From: Methylophilaceae bacterium UBA7525
Lineage (GTDB): Bacteria; Pseudomonadota; Gammaproteobacteria; Burkholderiales; Methylophilaceae
Direction of reading: 5' to 3'
NCBI GenBank assembly: GCA_002479405.1
Contig: DLMX01000081.1
Span: 4,458 to 33,535, forward strand
Length of the DNA: 29,078 nucleotides
Made by a program: the position numbers and the translations under genes
Shown: positions 15,909 through 24,621 of the stretch, in pieces
Numbering within the stretch: the first letter of the stretch is position 1
Layout: each line of letters starts with the position of its first letter
The notes under the pieces: model-generated
Databases searched by the model: none
The model's input: the letters and a program-made list of their open reading frames with translations, nothing else
What the model was told of the DNA's origin: nothing

Positions 15909-16879
15909 GATTTCATGTCGTCCGGATTTTTATAGTTCTTTTGCAGGATGTTGATGATTTTGTTCATGATGCCGTTTTTCTTCTCGTTCGCCGGCGGCAA
16001 TGGCGGCAGATCATGCTGCAGGGATTTTTGCAGCGCATAGATGCTTTGCGGTCGCTTGAGATGATCCAGTTCGAGGCAGCGATCGATGATTTTCAGCAGG
16101 TTTTCCGAATAGATGGCTTTGCCCAGTTTTTCGGCAGGCACCAGGGTGTCGTTCTTTGCGCGCTCATTGGCAGCCTGTGGTGTCGAGCGTGTCAGGCACG
16201 AATACATGGTGGCGCCTATGCTGTAGATGTCGCTCCAGGGGCCGAGCAGTTTGCGATCGGTAAATTGTTCGGGTGAGGCAAAGCCGGGCGTATAGCTGGG
16301 AGGCAGTTTGGCGATGGCGTCGGTCAGGGTCTGCCGGGCGGAGCCGAAGTCCAGCAGTACAGGAGAGCCGTCCAGCCGGATATAGATATTGGCCGGCTTG
16401 ATGTCCAGATGCAGCAGTTTCTGTGTATGCACTTCGCGCAGGCCGTTCAGCAGTTCGGTGAAGACGCGGCGCACGAAGTTTTCCGACACCGGTTCGTTGT
16501 TGCTGAGGATGTATTCCTGCAGGGATTTGCCGCGCTCGTATTGCATGACCATGTAGACGGTCTCGTTGGCACGGAAGAAGTTCACCACGCGTACGATGTT
16601 TTTGTGATTGATGTTGGCCAGTGCACGGCCTTCCTCGAAAAAGCATTTGAGGCCATGGCGAAAACTGCCGGAGGCTTCGACCGTCGGTACCACAACTTTG
16701 TCCCCTTCCGTTCGCAACGCGAGTGCGCTGGGCAGGTATTCCTTGATGGCGACGGTGTTGCCGTGTTCGTCGCTGGCGAGATAGACATAGCTGAAACCAC
16801 CGGCACTCAAGACCTTTTTGATCTTGTACTGATGCAGTTGATAGCCGATGGGCAGGGAGCGGTTGGTGAGTTCGGACAT
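15905..16879 (-). CDS. Hanks-type Ser/Thr protein kinase
   Basis: A 324-residue eukaryotic-like kinase consisting of almost only the kinase domain. The glycine loop reads LSAGGFSYVYLA (24-35), lacking the first Gly of GxGxxG; Lys46 in VAIKEY and a Glu in FEEGRALA form the ATP site. The catalytic loop is LHLDIKPANI (Asp159; HLD instead of HRD) and the metal motif LLDFGSAR (Asp177). The activation segment ends in GFASPEQF. There is no transmembrane or PASTA region; the C-terminal tail (about 285-324) is basic and polar. It is first gene of the kinase-phosphatase pair, divergent from yicC across a 125-base gap. Confidence 0.93.
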   Translation of the reverse strand: MSELTNRSLPIGYQLHQYKIKKVLSAGGFSYVYLASDEHGNTVAIKEYLPSALALRTEGDKVVVPTVEASGSFRHGLKCFFEEGRALANINHKNIVRVVNFFRANETVYMVMQYERGKSLQEYILSNNEPVSENFVRRVFTELLNGLREVHTQKLLHLDIKPANIYIRLDGSPVLLDFGSARQTLTDAIAKLPPSYTPGFASPEQFTDRKLLGPWSDIYSIGATMYSCLTRSTPQAANERAKNDTLVPAEKLGKAIYSENLLKIIDRCLELDHLKRPQSIYALQKSLQHDLPPLPPANEKKNGIMNKIINILQKNYKNPDDMKS

Positions 16880-16933
16880 TCTTGCTGGCTACTTGTAGCA
16901 ACCCGTCTTTTGCTGTAGAAGTTGCGAGCTATT

Positions 16934-16962
16934 TTGGCATGAAACAGCACGCATTTGATACC
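16934..16962 (+). promoter_or_regulatory. Candidate sigma-70 promoter for yicC
   Basis: TTGGCA (16934-16939) is one base from the -35 consensus; 17 bases on lies GATACC (16957-16962), a mediocre -10. It is in the divergent gap between kinase and yicC, 42 bases before the yicC start. It could drive the yicC-DUF475-gmk-rpoZ-spoT group. Confidence 0.4.
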
Positions 16963-17004
16963 ATGCCCTAAATTAAGTCAGCATGTCACAAGGATGATCT
17001 TAAA

Positions 17005-17883
17005 GTGAGTTCAAAAGTAATTTATAGCATGACAGGTTTCGCCGCCCTGGAAAGAGAGACGGCCTATGGAGTGCTGGTGCTCGAGCTGCGGGCGGTGAAT
17101 CACCGTTATCTGGAATTGCAGCTCAAGCTGGATGAAAACCTGCGCAGTTTCGAACCGGCACTGCGCGAGATAATCGCGAGCAAGCTTGGGCGCGGCAAGG
17201 TGGAGTGCCGTTTGAGTCTGATGCAGCGTTCGACGCAGAGTGCTGAGGCCAGGCTGGATACTGCGGTTCTGCAGGAGCTGGCGCAGATGAGCGCCGTCGT
17301 GCAGACGCATTTTCCGCAAAGCCAGCCGCTGACGGTGGCGGACATTCTGCGTTGGCCCAATGTCATGGTGGGCGAGCGCCTGGATCAGGCGGCGCTGACG
17401 AATGAAATACATGCGATCCTTGTGCAGGCGCTGGAGCAGATGCTGGCTTCCAGAGCGCGTGAGGGCGAAAAGCTGAAGGCGATCATCGAGGAGCGGTTGC
17501 ACGAGATCGAGCAGCGCGTGGCCGAAGTCCGGCCTTTGCTGCCGACGCAGGTCAAGGCTTATCAGGATAAGCTGACGGCCAAATTGCAGGAAGCCATGCA
17601 GTCGCACGATGAAGAGCGTTTGCGTCAGGAGGTGACCCTGTTTGCCCAGCGCATCGATGTCGATGAGGAGCTGGAGCGCCTGACAGCCCATGTTTCGGAA
17701 GTGCGTCGAATATTGAAGGCAGGCGGTGCGGCCGGCAAGCGTCTGGATTTCCTCATGCAGGAACTGAACCGCGAGGCCAACACGCTGGGTTCCAAATCCT
17801 TCTCGACCGAGATCTCGCAGGTTGCCATGGCCTTGAAAGTGCTGATTGAACAAATGCGCGAGCAGATTCAGAATATCGAATAA
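17005..17883 (+). CDS. yicC: YicC-family endoribonuclease
   Basis: A 292-residue member of the YicC/YloC family. The start of the protein, VIYSMTGFAALE, the LRAVNHRYLEL segment, GRGKVECRLS, and the C-terminal block (DVDEELERL, HVSEVRRIL, GKRLDFLMQELNREANTLGSKS) are all family hallmarks; E. coli YicC is an RNase linked to small-RNA turnover. GTG at 17005 is chosen, with AAGGA ahead, because it keeps the conserved residues before MTGFA. The long central part (about 140-220) is helical and Gln/Glu-rich. yicC next to gmk is a widely conserved arrangement, here separated by a membrane-protein gene. Confidence 0.93.
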   Translation: MSSKVIYSMTGFAALERETAYGVLVLELRAVNHRYLELQLKLDENLRSFEPALREIIASKLGRGKVECRLSLMQRSTQSAEARLDTAVLQELAQMSAVVQTHFPQSQPLTVADILRWPNVMVGERLDQAALTNEIHAILVQALEQMLASRAREGEKLKAIIEERLHEIEQRVAEVRPLLPTQVKAYQDKLTAKLQEAMQSHDEERLRQEVTLFAQRIDVDEELERLTAHVSEVRRILKAGGAAGKRLDFLMQELNREANTLGSKSFSTEISQVAMALKVLIEQMREQIQNIE

Positions 17884-17924
17884 TCCGGGCGGGCGAGGCC
17901 GAAGCAACATTTCAGAAAGTTTAT

Positions 17925-18998
17925 ATGCGCGATTTCAGGTATTCCATTCTGGTCACCATTGTCGGCTTGCTGCTTGCCGGCTGGTGGGGCCATCACACCA
18001 CCGGAACCATGGCCGGCGTCTGGGCGGCATTGGTGCTGGCATTGATTCTGAGCGTAATGGAGATCAGCCTGTCGTTTGACAATGCCGTGGTCAACGCCTC
18101 GATTCTGAAGGACATGGACGAGAAGTGGCGGCAGCTATTTCTCACCGTGGGTATTCTGATTGCAGTCTTTGGCGTGCGCCTGATTTTTCCGCTGCTACTG
18201 GTCGCGGTGGCGACCAGTCAGGGTTTCTTCGAAGTTGCCAATATGGCATTGACGCGTCCCGCCGAGTATTCCAGGCATCTGATGGAAGGTCATGCCGCCA
18301 TCGCCTCGTTCGGCGGCACTTTCCTGTTTCTGGTGTTTCTCAGTTTCATCCTTAACGACGCCAAGGAGTTGCATTGGCTCGGCAAGTTCGAAGAGCAGAT
18401 GGCCAAGCTCGGCAAGCTGGATTCCATTGGGATTTTCATTACGCTGGTGGTTCTGCTGGTGCTGCACCAGTTTCTGCCGGTCTCGCCGGAAAAGAAAATG
18501 ACCATATTGCTGGCAGGTGTCGCCGGGGTCGTGCTCTATATTGCGGTTGACAGTCTGGGTAGTTTCTTCAGTTCCAAGGCTGACGCGGCAGCTGTTACCG
18601 GCGCGGCCAAACGCAACGGAGTGATGGGTTTTCTCTATCTGGAAATCCTCGATGCCTCATTCTCGTTCGACGGTGTCATCGGTGCCTTTGCCATCACCCG
18701 CGACGTGGTCATTATCATGCTGGGCTTGACCATAGGCGCCATGTTCGTACGTTCGCTGACGGTGCATTTTGTCTATCGTGGTACCTTGCAGAAATATGTC
18801 TATCTGGAGCACGGTGCCCATTACGCAATCGGCATTCTGGGCTTGATCATGTTCTATTCGATTTATGAACATGTGCCGGAAGTGATTACCGGTCTCATCG
18901 GCGTCGTCTTTATCGTGGCATCGCTGATCTCTTCCATCGCCTACAAGCGCAAGGTCGAAGCGCATGGCATTTCCGACAAATTGGGTGAATCCGTATGA
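17925..18998 (+). CDS. DUF475 / TerC-like integral membrane protein
   Basis: A 357-residue polytopic membrane protein with about nine or ten hydrophobic segments. Two acidic motifs typical of the TerC superfamily are present: MEISLSFDNAVVNASIL (near residue 45-61) and LEILDASFSFDGVIGAFAIT (near 238-257), each placing Asp within a membrane helix. Family members are linked to metal-ion (Mn, or tellurite-related) export, but DUF475 itself has no settled role. Its stop overlaps the gmk start (ATGA), so it is translated in the same message. Metal export is an inference from the superfamily. Confidence 0.85.
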   Translation: MRDFRYSILVTIVGLLLAGWWGHHTTGTMAGVWAALVLALILSVMEISLSFDNAVVNASILKDMDEKWRQLFLTVGILIAVFGVRLIFPLLLVAVATSQGFFEVANMALTRPAEYSRHLMEGHAAIASFGGTFLFLVFLSFILNDAKELHWLGKFEEQMAKLGKLDSIGIFITLVVLLVLHQFLPVSPEKKMTILLAGVAGVVLYIAVDSLGSFFSSKADAAAVTGAAKRNGVMGFLYLEILDASFSFDGVIGAFAITRDVVIIMLGLTIGAMFVRSLTVHFVYRGTLQKYVYLEHGAHYAIGILGLIMFYSIYEHVPEVITGLIGVVFIVASLISSIAYKRKVEAHGISDKLGESV

Positions 18999-19603
18999 CA
19001 GGCAATCTCTTTATCGTTGCGGCTGCCTCCGGCACCGGCAAAACCAGTCTGCTCAGCGCGCTGCTGCAGAATGATAGCCATATCCGCCTCTCCGTTTCCT
19101 ACACGACACGCAAGCCGCGTCCGGGTGAGGTGGACGGCGTGCATTATCATTTTGTCGAAGAGGCGGAGTTTTTGCGCATGCTGGGTGAAGGCGACTTCCT
19201 GGAGTCAGCGGAAGTGCACGGTGCGCGCTACGGTACTTCGCAGAGCCGTGTAGAGGAGGCGCTGAAGGCCGGCGACGATCTGATTCTGGAGATCGACTGG
19301 CAGGGCGCGGAACAGGTCAGAAAGCAATTGCCCGATGCGGTCGGCATTTTCATTCTGCCGCCATCCATCGATACGCTGGCACACCGTCTGGCCTACCGCG
19401 GACAGGATAGCATGGAGGTGATCACCCGCCGTCTGGCCGCGGCCCGTGAGGAGATCAGTCATGTGGCGGAGTTCGACTATGTTATAATCAATGACAATTT
19501 CCAGACTGCGCTGGAGGATTTGCGGGCGGTCATTCGCTCGCAACATCTCAAGCGCGATCAACAGCTTCTGAAACATCAGGGGCTGCTCAACAGCATGAAG
19601 TAG
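18995..19603 (+). CDS. gmk: Guanylate kinase
   Basis: A 202-residue P-loop kinase that converts GMP to GDP. The Walker A loop is AASGTGKTSL (10-19; most family members have PSGAGKSSL or SGTGKSTL). SVSYTTRKPRPGE with the GMP-binding Arg/Tyr, DGVHYHFV, EIDWQGA and IFILPPS are all present. Length is normal. It overlaps the DUF475 stop by four bases and is followed after 25 bases by rpoZ, the classical gmk-rpoZ-spoT order that brings guanine nucleotide supply beside (p)ppGpp metabolism. Confidence 0.96.
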   Translation: MTGNLFIVAAASGTGKTSLLSALLQNDSHIRLSVSYTTRKPRPGEVDGVHYHFVEEAEFLRMLGEGDFLESAEVHGARYGTSQSRVEEALKAGDDLILEIDWQGAEQVRKQLPDAVGIFILPPSIDTLAHRLAYRGQDSMEVITRRLAAAREEISHVAEFDYVIINDNFQTALEDLRAVIRSQHLKRDQQLLKHQGLLNSMK

Positions 19604-19628
19604 TTCGAACAGTATTCGGAGAATAAAT

Positions 19629-19841
19629 ATGGCACGTATTACCGTAGACGATTGTCTTGAAAAGATCCCCAACCGCTTTCATCTGACACTGGTGGCTGCC
19701 TATCGCGCCCGTCAGCTGGCCAACGGTTCCGAACCTTTGGTTAACACTCATGGTTTGAAAGACAAGCCTACGGTACTGGCGTTGCGTGAAATCGCGGCCG
19801 GCAAGGTTGGCCTTGAAGTCCTGAATCGCGGACATGCCTAA
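19629..19841 (+). CDS. rpoZ: RNA polymerase omega subunit
   Basis: A 70-residue omega subunit, MARITVDDCLEKIPNRFHLT with the following LVAAYRARQLANG and KPTVLALREIAAGKVG. It helps assemble RNA polymerase and forms part of ppGpp site 1. Ribosome site GGAG lies seven bases before the ATG. spoT begins only six bases after the stop. Confidence 0.96.
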   Translation: MARITVDDCLEKIPNRFHLTLVAAYRARQLANGSEPLVNTHGLKDKPTVLALREIAAGKVGLEVLNRGHA

Positions 19842-19847
19842 AGTGTT

Positions 19848-22100
19848 ATGCCCATGGCATCGGCAAAACGCTCCTCGGAATCCGTAAAGCCCGCGCCACC
19901 CCCTTTGCTGCCGGCCGACAGCGAAGACTCGCAGCTGACGCTGCTTCTTAGAGAATATCTCAAAGACGAAGACATTTCCCAGGTCTGGGATGCTTACCGA
20001 TTCAGCGACGCTGCCCATAAAGGGCAGGTCCGTCGTAGCGGTGAACCTTATATCAGCCACCCGGTCGCGGTGGCCTGCATCCTGGCGGAGATGCATCTCG
20101 ATACGCCAACCTTGCTGGCCGCGTTATTGCACGATGTGGTGGAAGACACCGGTATCACCAAACAGGAAATCAGCGACCAGTTCGGCAAGCAGGTGGCCGA
20201 GCTGGTCGATGGTCTTTCCAAGCTGGACAAGATTGAATTTCAGAGTGCGACCCAGGCCCAGGCGGAAAATTTCCGCAAGATGCTGCTGGCCATGTCGCAG
20301 GATGTGCGCGTGATCCTGGTCAAGCTGGCCGACCGTCTGCACAACATGCAGACGCTGGATGTGATGGGTACGGAAAAGCGCAAACGTATCGCGCTCGAAA
20401 CCATCGACATCTATGCGCCGATTGCCAATCGGCTCGGCATCAATAATATCTACCACCAGCTGGAAGATCTCAGTTTCAAATACCTCTATCCTATGCGCTA
20501 CAACGTCATCAGCAAGGCGGTGAAGGCGGCACGGGGCAATCGCAAGGAGGTGGTCGGCAAGATTCAGGATGCGATCCGGCAGAAACTGCAGGAAGCGCAG
20601 ATCGAAGCGGATGTGACGGGCCGGGAAAAGAACCTGTACAGCATTTACAAGAAGATGACCGGCAAGAACACCACGTTCTCGCAGATCTATGATATCTACG
20701 GCTTCCGTGTCATCGTCAAGGACCAACCGACCTGTTATCTGGCGTTGGGCATCCTGCACAGCCTGTACAAGCCGATTCCGGGCAAGTTCAAGGATTACAT
20801 CGCCATTCCCAAGGCCAATGGCTATCAGTCGCTACACTCGACGCTGTTCGGGCCATTCGGTACGCCGATCGAGGTACAGATCCGCAGCCAGGAGATGCAC
20901 AATATCGCCGAAGCCGGTGTTGCCGCACACTGGATGTACAAGTCCTCGGATGCACACCTGACCGCCTTGCAACAGCAGACGCATCAGTGGCTGCAGCGTT
21001 TGCTCGATATCCAGAGTGAGAGTGCTGATTCGCTGGAGTTTCTCGAGCATTTCAAGGTAGACCTCTTTCCGGACGAGGTCTATGTTTTCACCCCGCGCGG
21101 CAAGATCATGGCGCTGCCCAAGGGGGCAACGGCGGTGGATTTTGCCTATGCGGTGCATACCGATGTCGGCAACTGCTGCGTAGCGGTCAAGATCAATCAT
21201 GAGCTGGCACCCTTACGCACGGAGTTGCACAATGGCGATAACGTCGAGATCATCACGTCCGCCATGGCCAAGCCGAATCCTGCCTGGCTGAATTATGTGG
21301 TTTCCGGCAAGGCGCGGGCGCATATCCGTCATTTCCTCAAATCCATGCAAACCGCCGAATCTGCCCATCTTGGTCAGCGTATGCTGAACCAAGCGTTGCG
21401 TGCCCTGCATGTCGATCCGGCCGATATCGATGAGGCGCGCTGGCAAAAACTGCTACGCGACTATGGTGCCAGGGACAAGCAGGAAGTACTGACTGACATT
21501 GGTCTGGGTAAGCGGCTTAATGTCATGGTGGCGCATCAATTGATGGCCAAGACCGAAGAGCAGAAAGCGGAAGAAGGGCTGCTGGATAGCGCAATGGAGC
21601 GGCAGGCGAGGCAGCTCAACAAGGTGCTGGACACCATCACCATCCGTGGTTCGGAAGGTATGGCGGTGCAGTTTGCCCAGTGTTGCCGGCCGATTCCCGG
21701 TGACCCGATTCTCGGTTTTATCAACAAGGACAAGGGTCTGGTGATTCATACCCACGATTGTCCGGCGATTCGCAAATTCCGGCTCGACCCGGAAAAGTGG
21801 CTTGATGTGGAATGGGATCCGGACGGCAAACGCCTGTACAAGGTCAATCTTAAGCTGACCGTGGCGAACGAGCGGGGCATGCTGGCCAAGATCGCATCGG
21901 GTATTGCCGACGCCGGTTCCAATATTGATCACGTCAGCATGGAAGAGCCGGATGGTAGCGCCTACACCAACATGCACTTTACTGTGCAGGTCAGAAATCG
22001 TGTGCATCTGGCAGATTTGATGCGGCGTTTGCGCAGAATCCCGGACATGGTCCGTATCAACCGGGTCAAAGGCAGCGGCGCCGACCAGCGCGCGCAGTGA
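19848..22100 (+). CDS. spoT: SpoT/Rel bifunctional (p)ppGpp synthetase/hydrolase
   Basis: A 750-residue RelA/SpoT homologue. The HD hydrolase domain is intact: AAHKGQ (His57), HPVAVA (His71), LLHDVVEDT (His95-Asp96) and LADRLHNM (Asp162), so hydrolase activity is expected. The synthetase domain follows (YDIYGFRVIV, GKFKDYIAIPKANGYQSLHS, EVQIRS, AEAGVAAHWMYK); the KFKD charge pattern is that of SpoT/Rel rather than RelA. Then come TGS (about 410-470, VYVFTPRGKIMALPKGA) and C-terminal ACT (about 670-745, HVSMEEPDGSAYTN). No Shine-Dalgarno is clear; ATG at 19854 is an alternative start. It is probably translated by coupling from rpoZ. It sets ppGpp levels in starvation. Confidence 0.95.
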   Translation: MPMASAKRSSESVKPAPPPLLPADSEDSQLTLLLREYLKDEDISQVWDAYRFSDAAHKGQVRRSGEPYISHPVAVACILAEMHLDTPTLLAALLHDVVEDTGITKQEISDQFGKQVAELVDGLSKLDKIEFQSATQAQAENFRKMLLAMSQDVRVILVKLADRLHNMQTLDVMGTEKRKRIALETIDIYAPIANRLGINNIYHQLEDLSFKYLYPMRYNVISKAVKAARGNRKEVVGKIQDAIRQKLQEAQIEADVTGREKNLYSIYKKMTGKNTTFSQIYDIYGFRVIVKDQPTCYLALGILHSLYKPIPGKFKDYIAIPKANGYQSLHSTLFGPFGTPIEVQIRSQEMHNIAEAGVAAHWMYKSSDAHLTALQQQTHQWLQRLLDIQSESADSLEFLEHFKVDLFPDEVYVFTPRGKIMALPKGATAVDFAYAVHTDVGNCCVAVKINHELAPLRTELHNGDNVEIITSAMAKPNPAWLNYVVSGKARAHIRHFLKSMQTAESAHLGQRMLNQALRALHVDPADIDEARWQKLLRDYGARDKQEVLTDIGLGKRLNVMVAHQLMAKTEEQKAEEGLLDSAMERQARQLNKVLDTITIRGSEGMAVQFAQCCRPIPGDPILGFINKDKGLVIHTHDCPAIRKFRLDPEKWLDVEWDPDGKRLYKVNLKLTVANERGMLAKIASGIADAGSNIDHVSMEEPDGSAYTNMHFTVQVRNRVHLADLMRRLRRIPDMVRINRVKGSGADQRAQ

Positions 22101-22166
22101 TCAAACGTGCCGATCACCGAAAAATCCAGTTTCAAGTAACAATCTCAACAGCAATCAGGAAACAAC

Positions 22167-22547
22167 ATGGCAAAACAAATCATTCATACCGACGGTGCGC
22201 CGCAGGCTATCGGCACTTATTCGCAGGCAGTCAAGGTCGGCAGCACTGTCTATCTTTCCGGCCAGATCGGTCTCGATCCGGCAAGCATGGAGATGGTCGA
22301 CGGTATAGAAGCACAGGTGCATCGCGTCTTCAAGAACCTGCGCGCAGTGACTGAAGCGGCAGGCGGCTCAATGGCCGATATCGTCAAGCTGAACATCTTT
22401 CTGACGGACCTGTCGAATTTTGCGCTGGTGAATACCATCATGGCTGAATATTTCGCCCAGCCTTATCCGGCACGTGCCGCCGTAGGCGTTGCCTCTTTGC
22501 CGCGCGGTGCGCTGGTGGAAGCTGACGGAGTCATGGAATTAGCCTGA
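22167..22547 (+). CDS. ridA: RidA, enamine/imine deaminase
   Basis: A 126-residue Rid-family (YjgF/YER057c) protein that hydrolyses reactive enamine/imine intermediates made by PLP enzymes such as threonine dehydratase. The signature GTYSQAV (15-21), VYLSGQIGLDP and YPARAAVGVASLPRGALVE, with the substrate-carboxylate Arg in YPARAAV and the Glu after LPRGA, are intact. AGGA lies eight bases before the ATG. It lies 66 bases after spoT, a position seen in other proteobacteria. Confidence 0.95.
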   Translation: MAKQIIHTDGAPQAIGTYSQAVKVGSTVYLSGQIGLDPASMEMVDGIEAQVHRVFKNLRAVTEAAGGSMADIVKLNIFLTDLSNFALVNTIMAEYFAQPYPARAAVGVASLPRGALVEADGVMELA

Positions 22548-22561
22548 AACTCTCCGATTTC

Positions 22562-22567
22562 AAGGAG
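22562..22567 (+). promoter_or_regulatory. Shine-Dalgarno AAGGAG deciding the recG start
   Basis: AAGGAG lies 12 bases before the TTG at 22580. No ATG or GTG occurs in the recG frame between the in-frame TGA (22523-22525) and the conserved N-terminus, so TTG is the best start despite long spacing. The only other in-frame option nearby is a CTG at 22544. Confidence 0.5.
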
Positions 22568-22579
22568 TTCAGCAAGCCG

Positions 22580-24592
22580 TTGCAGGCCCGGCTGCAAAAG
22601 TTGGGTATTGTCGATGTGCAGGGCTTGCTGCTGCATTTGCCGCTGCGTTATGTCGATGAGACGCGCATCACCGCCATTCGCGATTTGCATGTGGGCGAGC
22701 AGGCGCAGGTGGAAGGCGAGATTGTGCATACTGAAGTCCAGTACAAGCCGCGCAAGGCGCTGATTGCGCAATTGCGCGACAGTACTGGTCAGCTAAGCCT
22801 GCGTTTTCTGCATTTCTACCCGAGCCAGATCAAGACGTTGGCGCAAGGTAAGCGTTTGCGCGTACTGGGTGAGGTGCGCAATGGTTTTTTCGGCTGGGAG
22901 ATGGTGCATCCGCAATGCCGACCGGTCGGAGAAGACACGCCGACAGCGGACACGCTTACGCCGGTCTACCCGACGACGGCCGGCCTCAGTCAGGCTTCGA
23001 TACGCAAATCCATCCATTGGGCGATGGCGCAGAGCCAACACGAAGAAACCCTGCCGGACTGGGTTTATCAGACATATCATCTGCCGAGTTTTGCCCAGAG
23101 CCTGCAAGTTCTTCATTATCCGCAATCCAGCATTCCGATCGAACAGCTGCAGGACAGGAGCCAGCCTGCATGGCGGCGCCTAGCCTTTGATGAACTGCTG
23201 GCACAGCAGCTTTCCATGCGGCGGCATTACGCCAGGCGGCGCATGCTCGGCGCTCCGGCTTTGCCGCCTTCGAAAAAACCGATCAGCGCATTATTGAAAA
23301 GTCTGGCCTTCCGGTTGACCGATGCCCAGCAGAAGGCGGCGCTGGAGATCACCCATGACCTGACGCAGCCGCATCCGATGCAGCGTCTGTTGCAGGGCGA
23401 TGTCGGTAGCGGCAAGACCATTGTTGCCACCATGGCGGCACTGCAGGCCATCGAGCATGGCTGGCAAGTCGCCATGATGGCGCCGACCGAGATACTGGCC
23501 GAACAGCACTACCGCAAACTCAGTGTCTGGCTGGCGCCGCTCGGTATCGAACTGGCCTGGCTGGCCGGCAGCCAGAGCAAAAAAGAACGTGCAGCTGCGC
23601 TGCAAAAGGTGCAGGACGGCGAAGCCAGCCTCGTCATCGGCACGCACGCCATTTTTCAGGAGCAGGTGCAGTTTGCGCGGCTGGGCCTGGTGATCGTCGA
23701 TGAGCAGCATCGCTTCGGCGTGCAGCAGCGCCTGTCACTCAGGCAGAAGGCACAATCTGCTGAAATCGCTGCGCCGCACCAGCTGATGATGAGCGCAACG
23801 CCTATCCCGCGTACGCTTTCCATGAGCTATTACGCCGACCTCGATGTCTCCGTCATCGATGAGCTGCCGCCAGGCCGTACACCCATTGTCACCAAGCTGG
23901 TTTCCGACGCGCGCCGCGACGAAGTGCTGCAACGCATTCATGACGCTTGTCAGCAGGGCAAGCAGGCTTATTGGGTGTGTCCGCTGATCGAAGAGTCCGA
24001 GAGTCTGCAACTGCAGACCGCCATTGATACTTATGAATATATGCGCTCGGCATTTCCCGATTTGAAAGTGGGCCTGCTGCACGGTCGCATGAAACCGGCG
24101 GAAAAGCAGGACATCATGGCGCAATTCAGTGCCAACCAGATTCAGTTGCTGGTCGCGACTACCGTCATCGAAGTCGGCGTCGATGTGCCGAATGCCAGCC
24201 TGATGGTGATCGAGCATGCCGAGCGCATGGGGCTCTCGCAGCTGCACCAGTTGCGCGGCCGGGTCGGGCGTGGCGCCGAAAAAAGCACCTGTATCCTGCT
24301 TTATCAGAGCCCCTTGTCCGAGCTGGCACGTGCCCGGCTCAAGGTGATTTACGAGTCGAGTGACGGATTTGAAATCGCCCAGGCTGATTTGCACCTGCGT
24401 GGGCCGGGCGAGTTTCTGGGAGTCAGGCAAAGTGGCCTGCCCATGCTGAAGATAGCCGATCTGGAAAGAGATGCCGATTTGCTCGAGGCCTCGAAAATAG
24501 TGGCGGAAAAATTGCTGCGCGAGCATCCGGACGCCGTTGAAAAACATCTGCAGCGCTGGTTGGGCTATGCGGAAGAGCTGGTCAAGGTCTGA
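22580..24592 (+). CDS. recG: RecG ATP-dependent DNA helicase
   Basis: A 670-residue superfamily 2 helicase that remodels stalled forks and Holliday junctions. An N-terminal OB-fold wedge region (VEGEIVHTEV, LRDSTGQLSLRFLHFY) is followed by the motor: LTDAQQKAALEI, Walker A GDVGSGKT (273-280), DEQHRFGVQQR (374-384), MSATPIPRTLSMSYYADLD, GLLHGRM, and VATTVIEVGVDVPNA. The C-terminus has the RecG-type ADLHLRGPGEFLGVRQSG. It is about 20 residues shorter at the N-terminus than E. coli RecG because the only workable start is TTG. Its neighbour ridA ends 32 bases upstream. Confidence 0.95.
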   Translation: MQARLQKLGIVDVQGLLLHLPLRYVDETRITAIRDLHVGEQAQVEGEIVHTEVQYKPRKALIAQLRDSTGQLSLRFLHFYPSQIKTLAQGKRLRVLGEVRNGFFGWEMVHPQCRPVGEDTPTADTLTPVYPTTAGLSQASIRKSIHWAMAQSQHEETLPDWVYQTYHLPSFAQSLQVLHYPQSSIPIEQLQDRSQPAWRRLAFDELLAQQLSMRRHYARRRMLGAPALPPSKKPISALLKSLAFRLTDAQQKAALEITHDLTQPHPMQRLLQGDVGSGKTIVATMAALQAIEHGWQVAMMAPTEILAEQHYRKLSVWLAPLGIELAWLAGSQSKKERAAALQKVQDGEASLVIGTHAIFQEQVQFARLGLVIVDEQHRFGVQQRLSLRQKAQSAEIAAPHQLMMSATPIPRTLSMSYYADLDVSVIDELPPGRTPIVTKLVSDARRDEVLQRIHDACQQGKQAYWVCPLIEESESLQLQTAIDTYEYMRSAFPDLKVGLLHGRMKPAEKQDIMAQFSANQIQLLVATTVIEVGVDVPNASLMVIEHAERMGLSQLHQLRGRVGRGAEKSTCILLYQSPLSELARARLKVIYESSDGFEIAQADLHLRGPGEFLGVRQSGLPMLKIADLERDADLLEASKIVAEKLLREHPDAVEKHLQRWLGYAEELVKV

Positions 24593-24621
24593 TAGCGGCT
24601 TCGCTGTGACATAATCTCGTC

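Noticed and set aside
17011..17910. 299-residue minus-strand frame opposite yicC
   Set aside because: Leu/Arg/Gln-rich mirror of a strongly conserved gene; no family features.
23735..24547. 270-residue minus-strand frame opposite recG
   Set aside because: It mirrors the helicase motifs of recG; no independent evidence.
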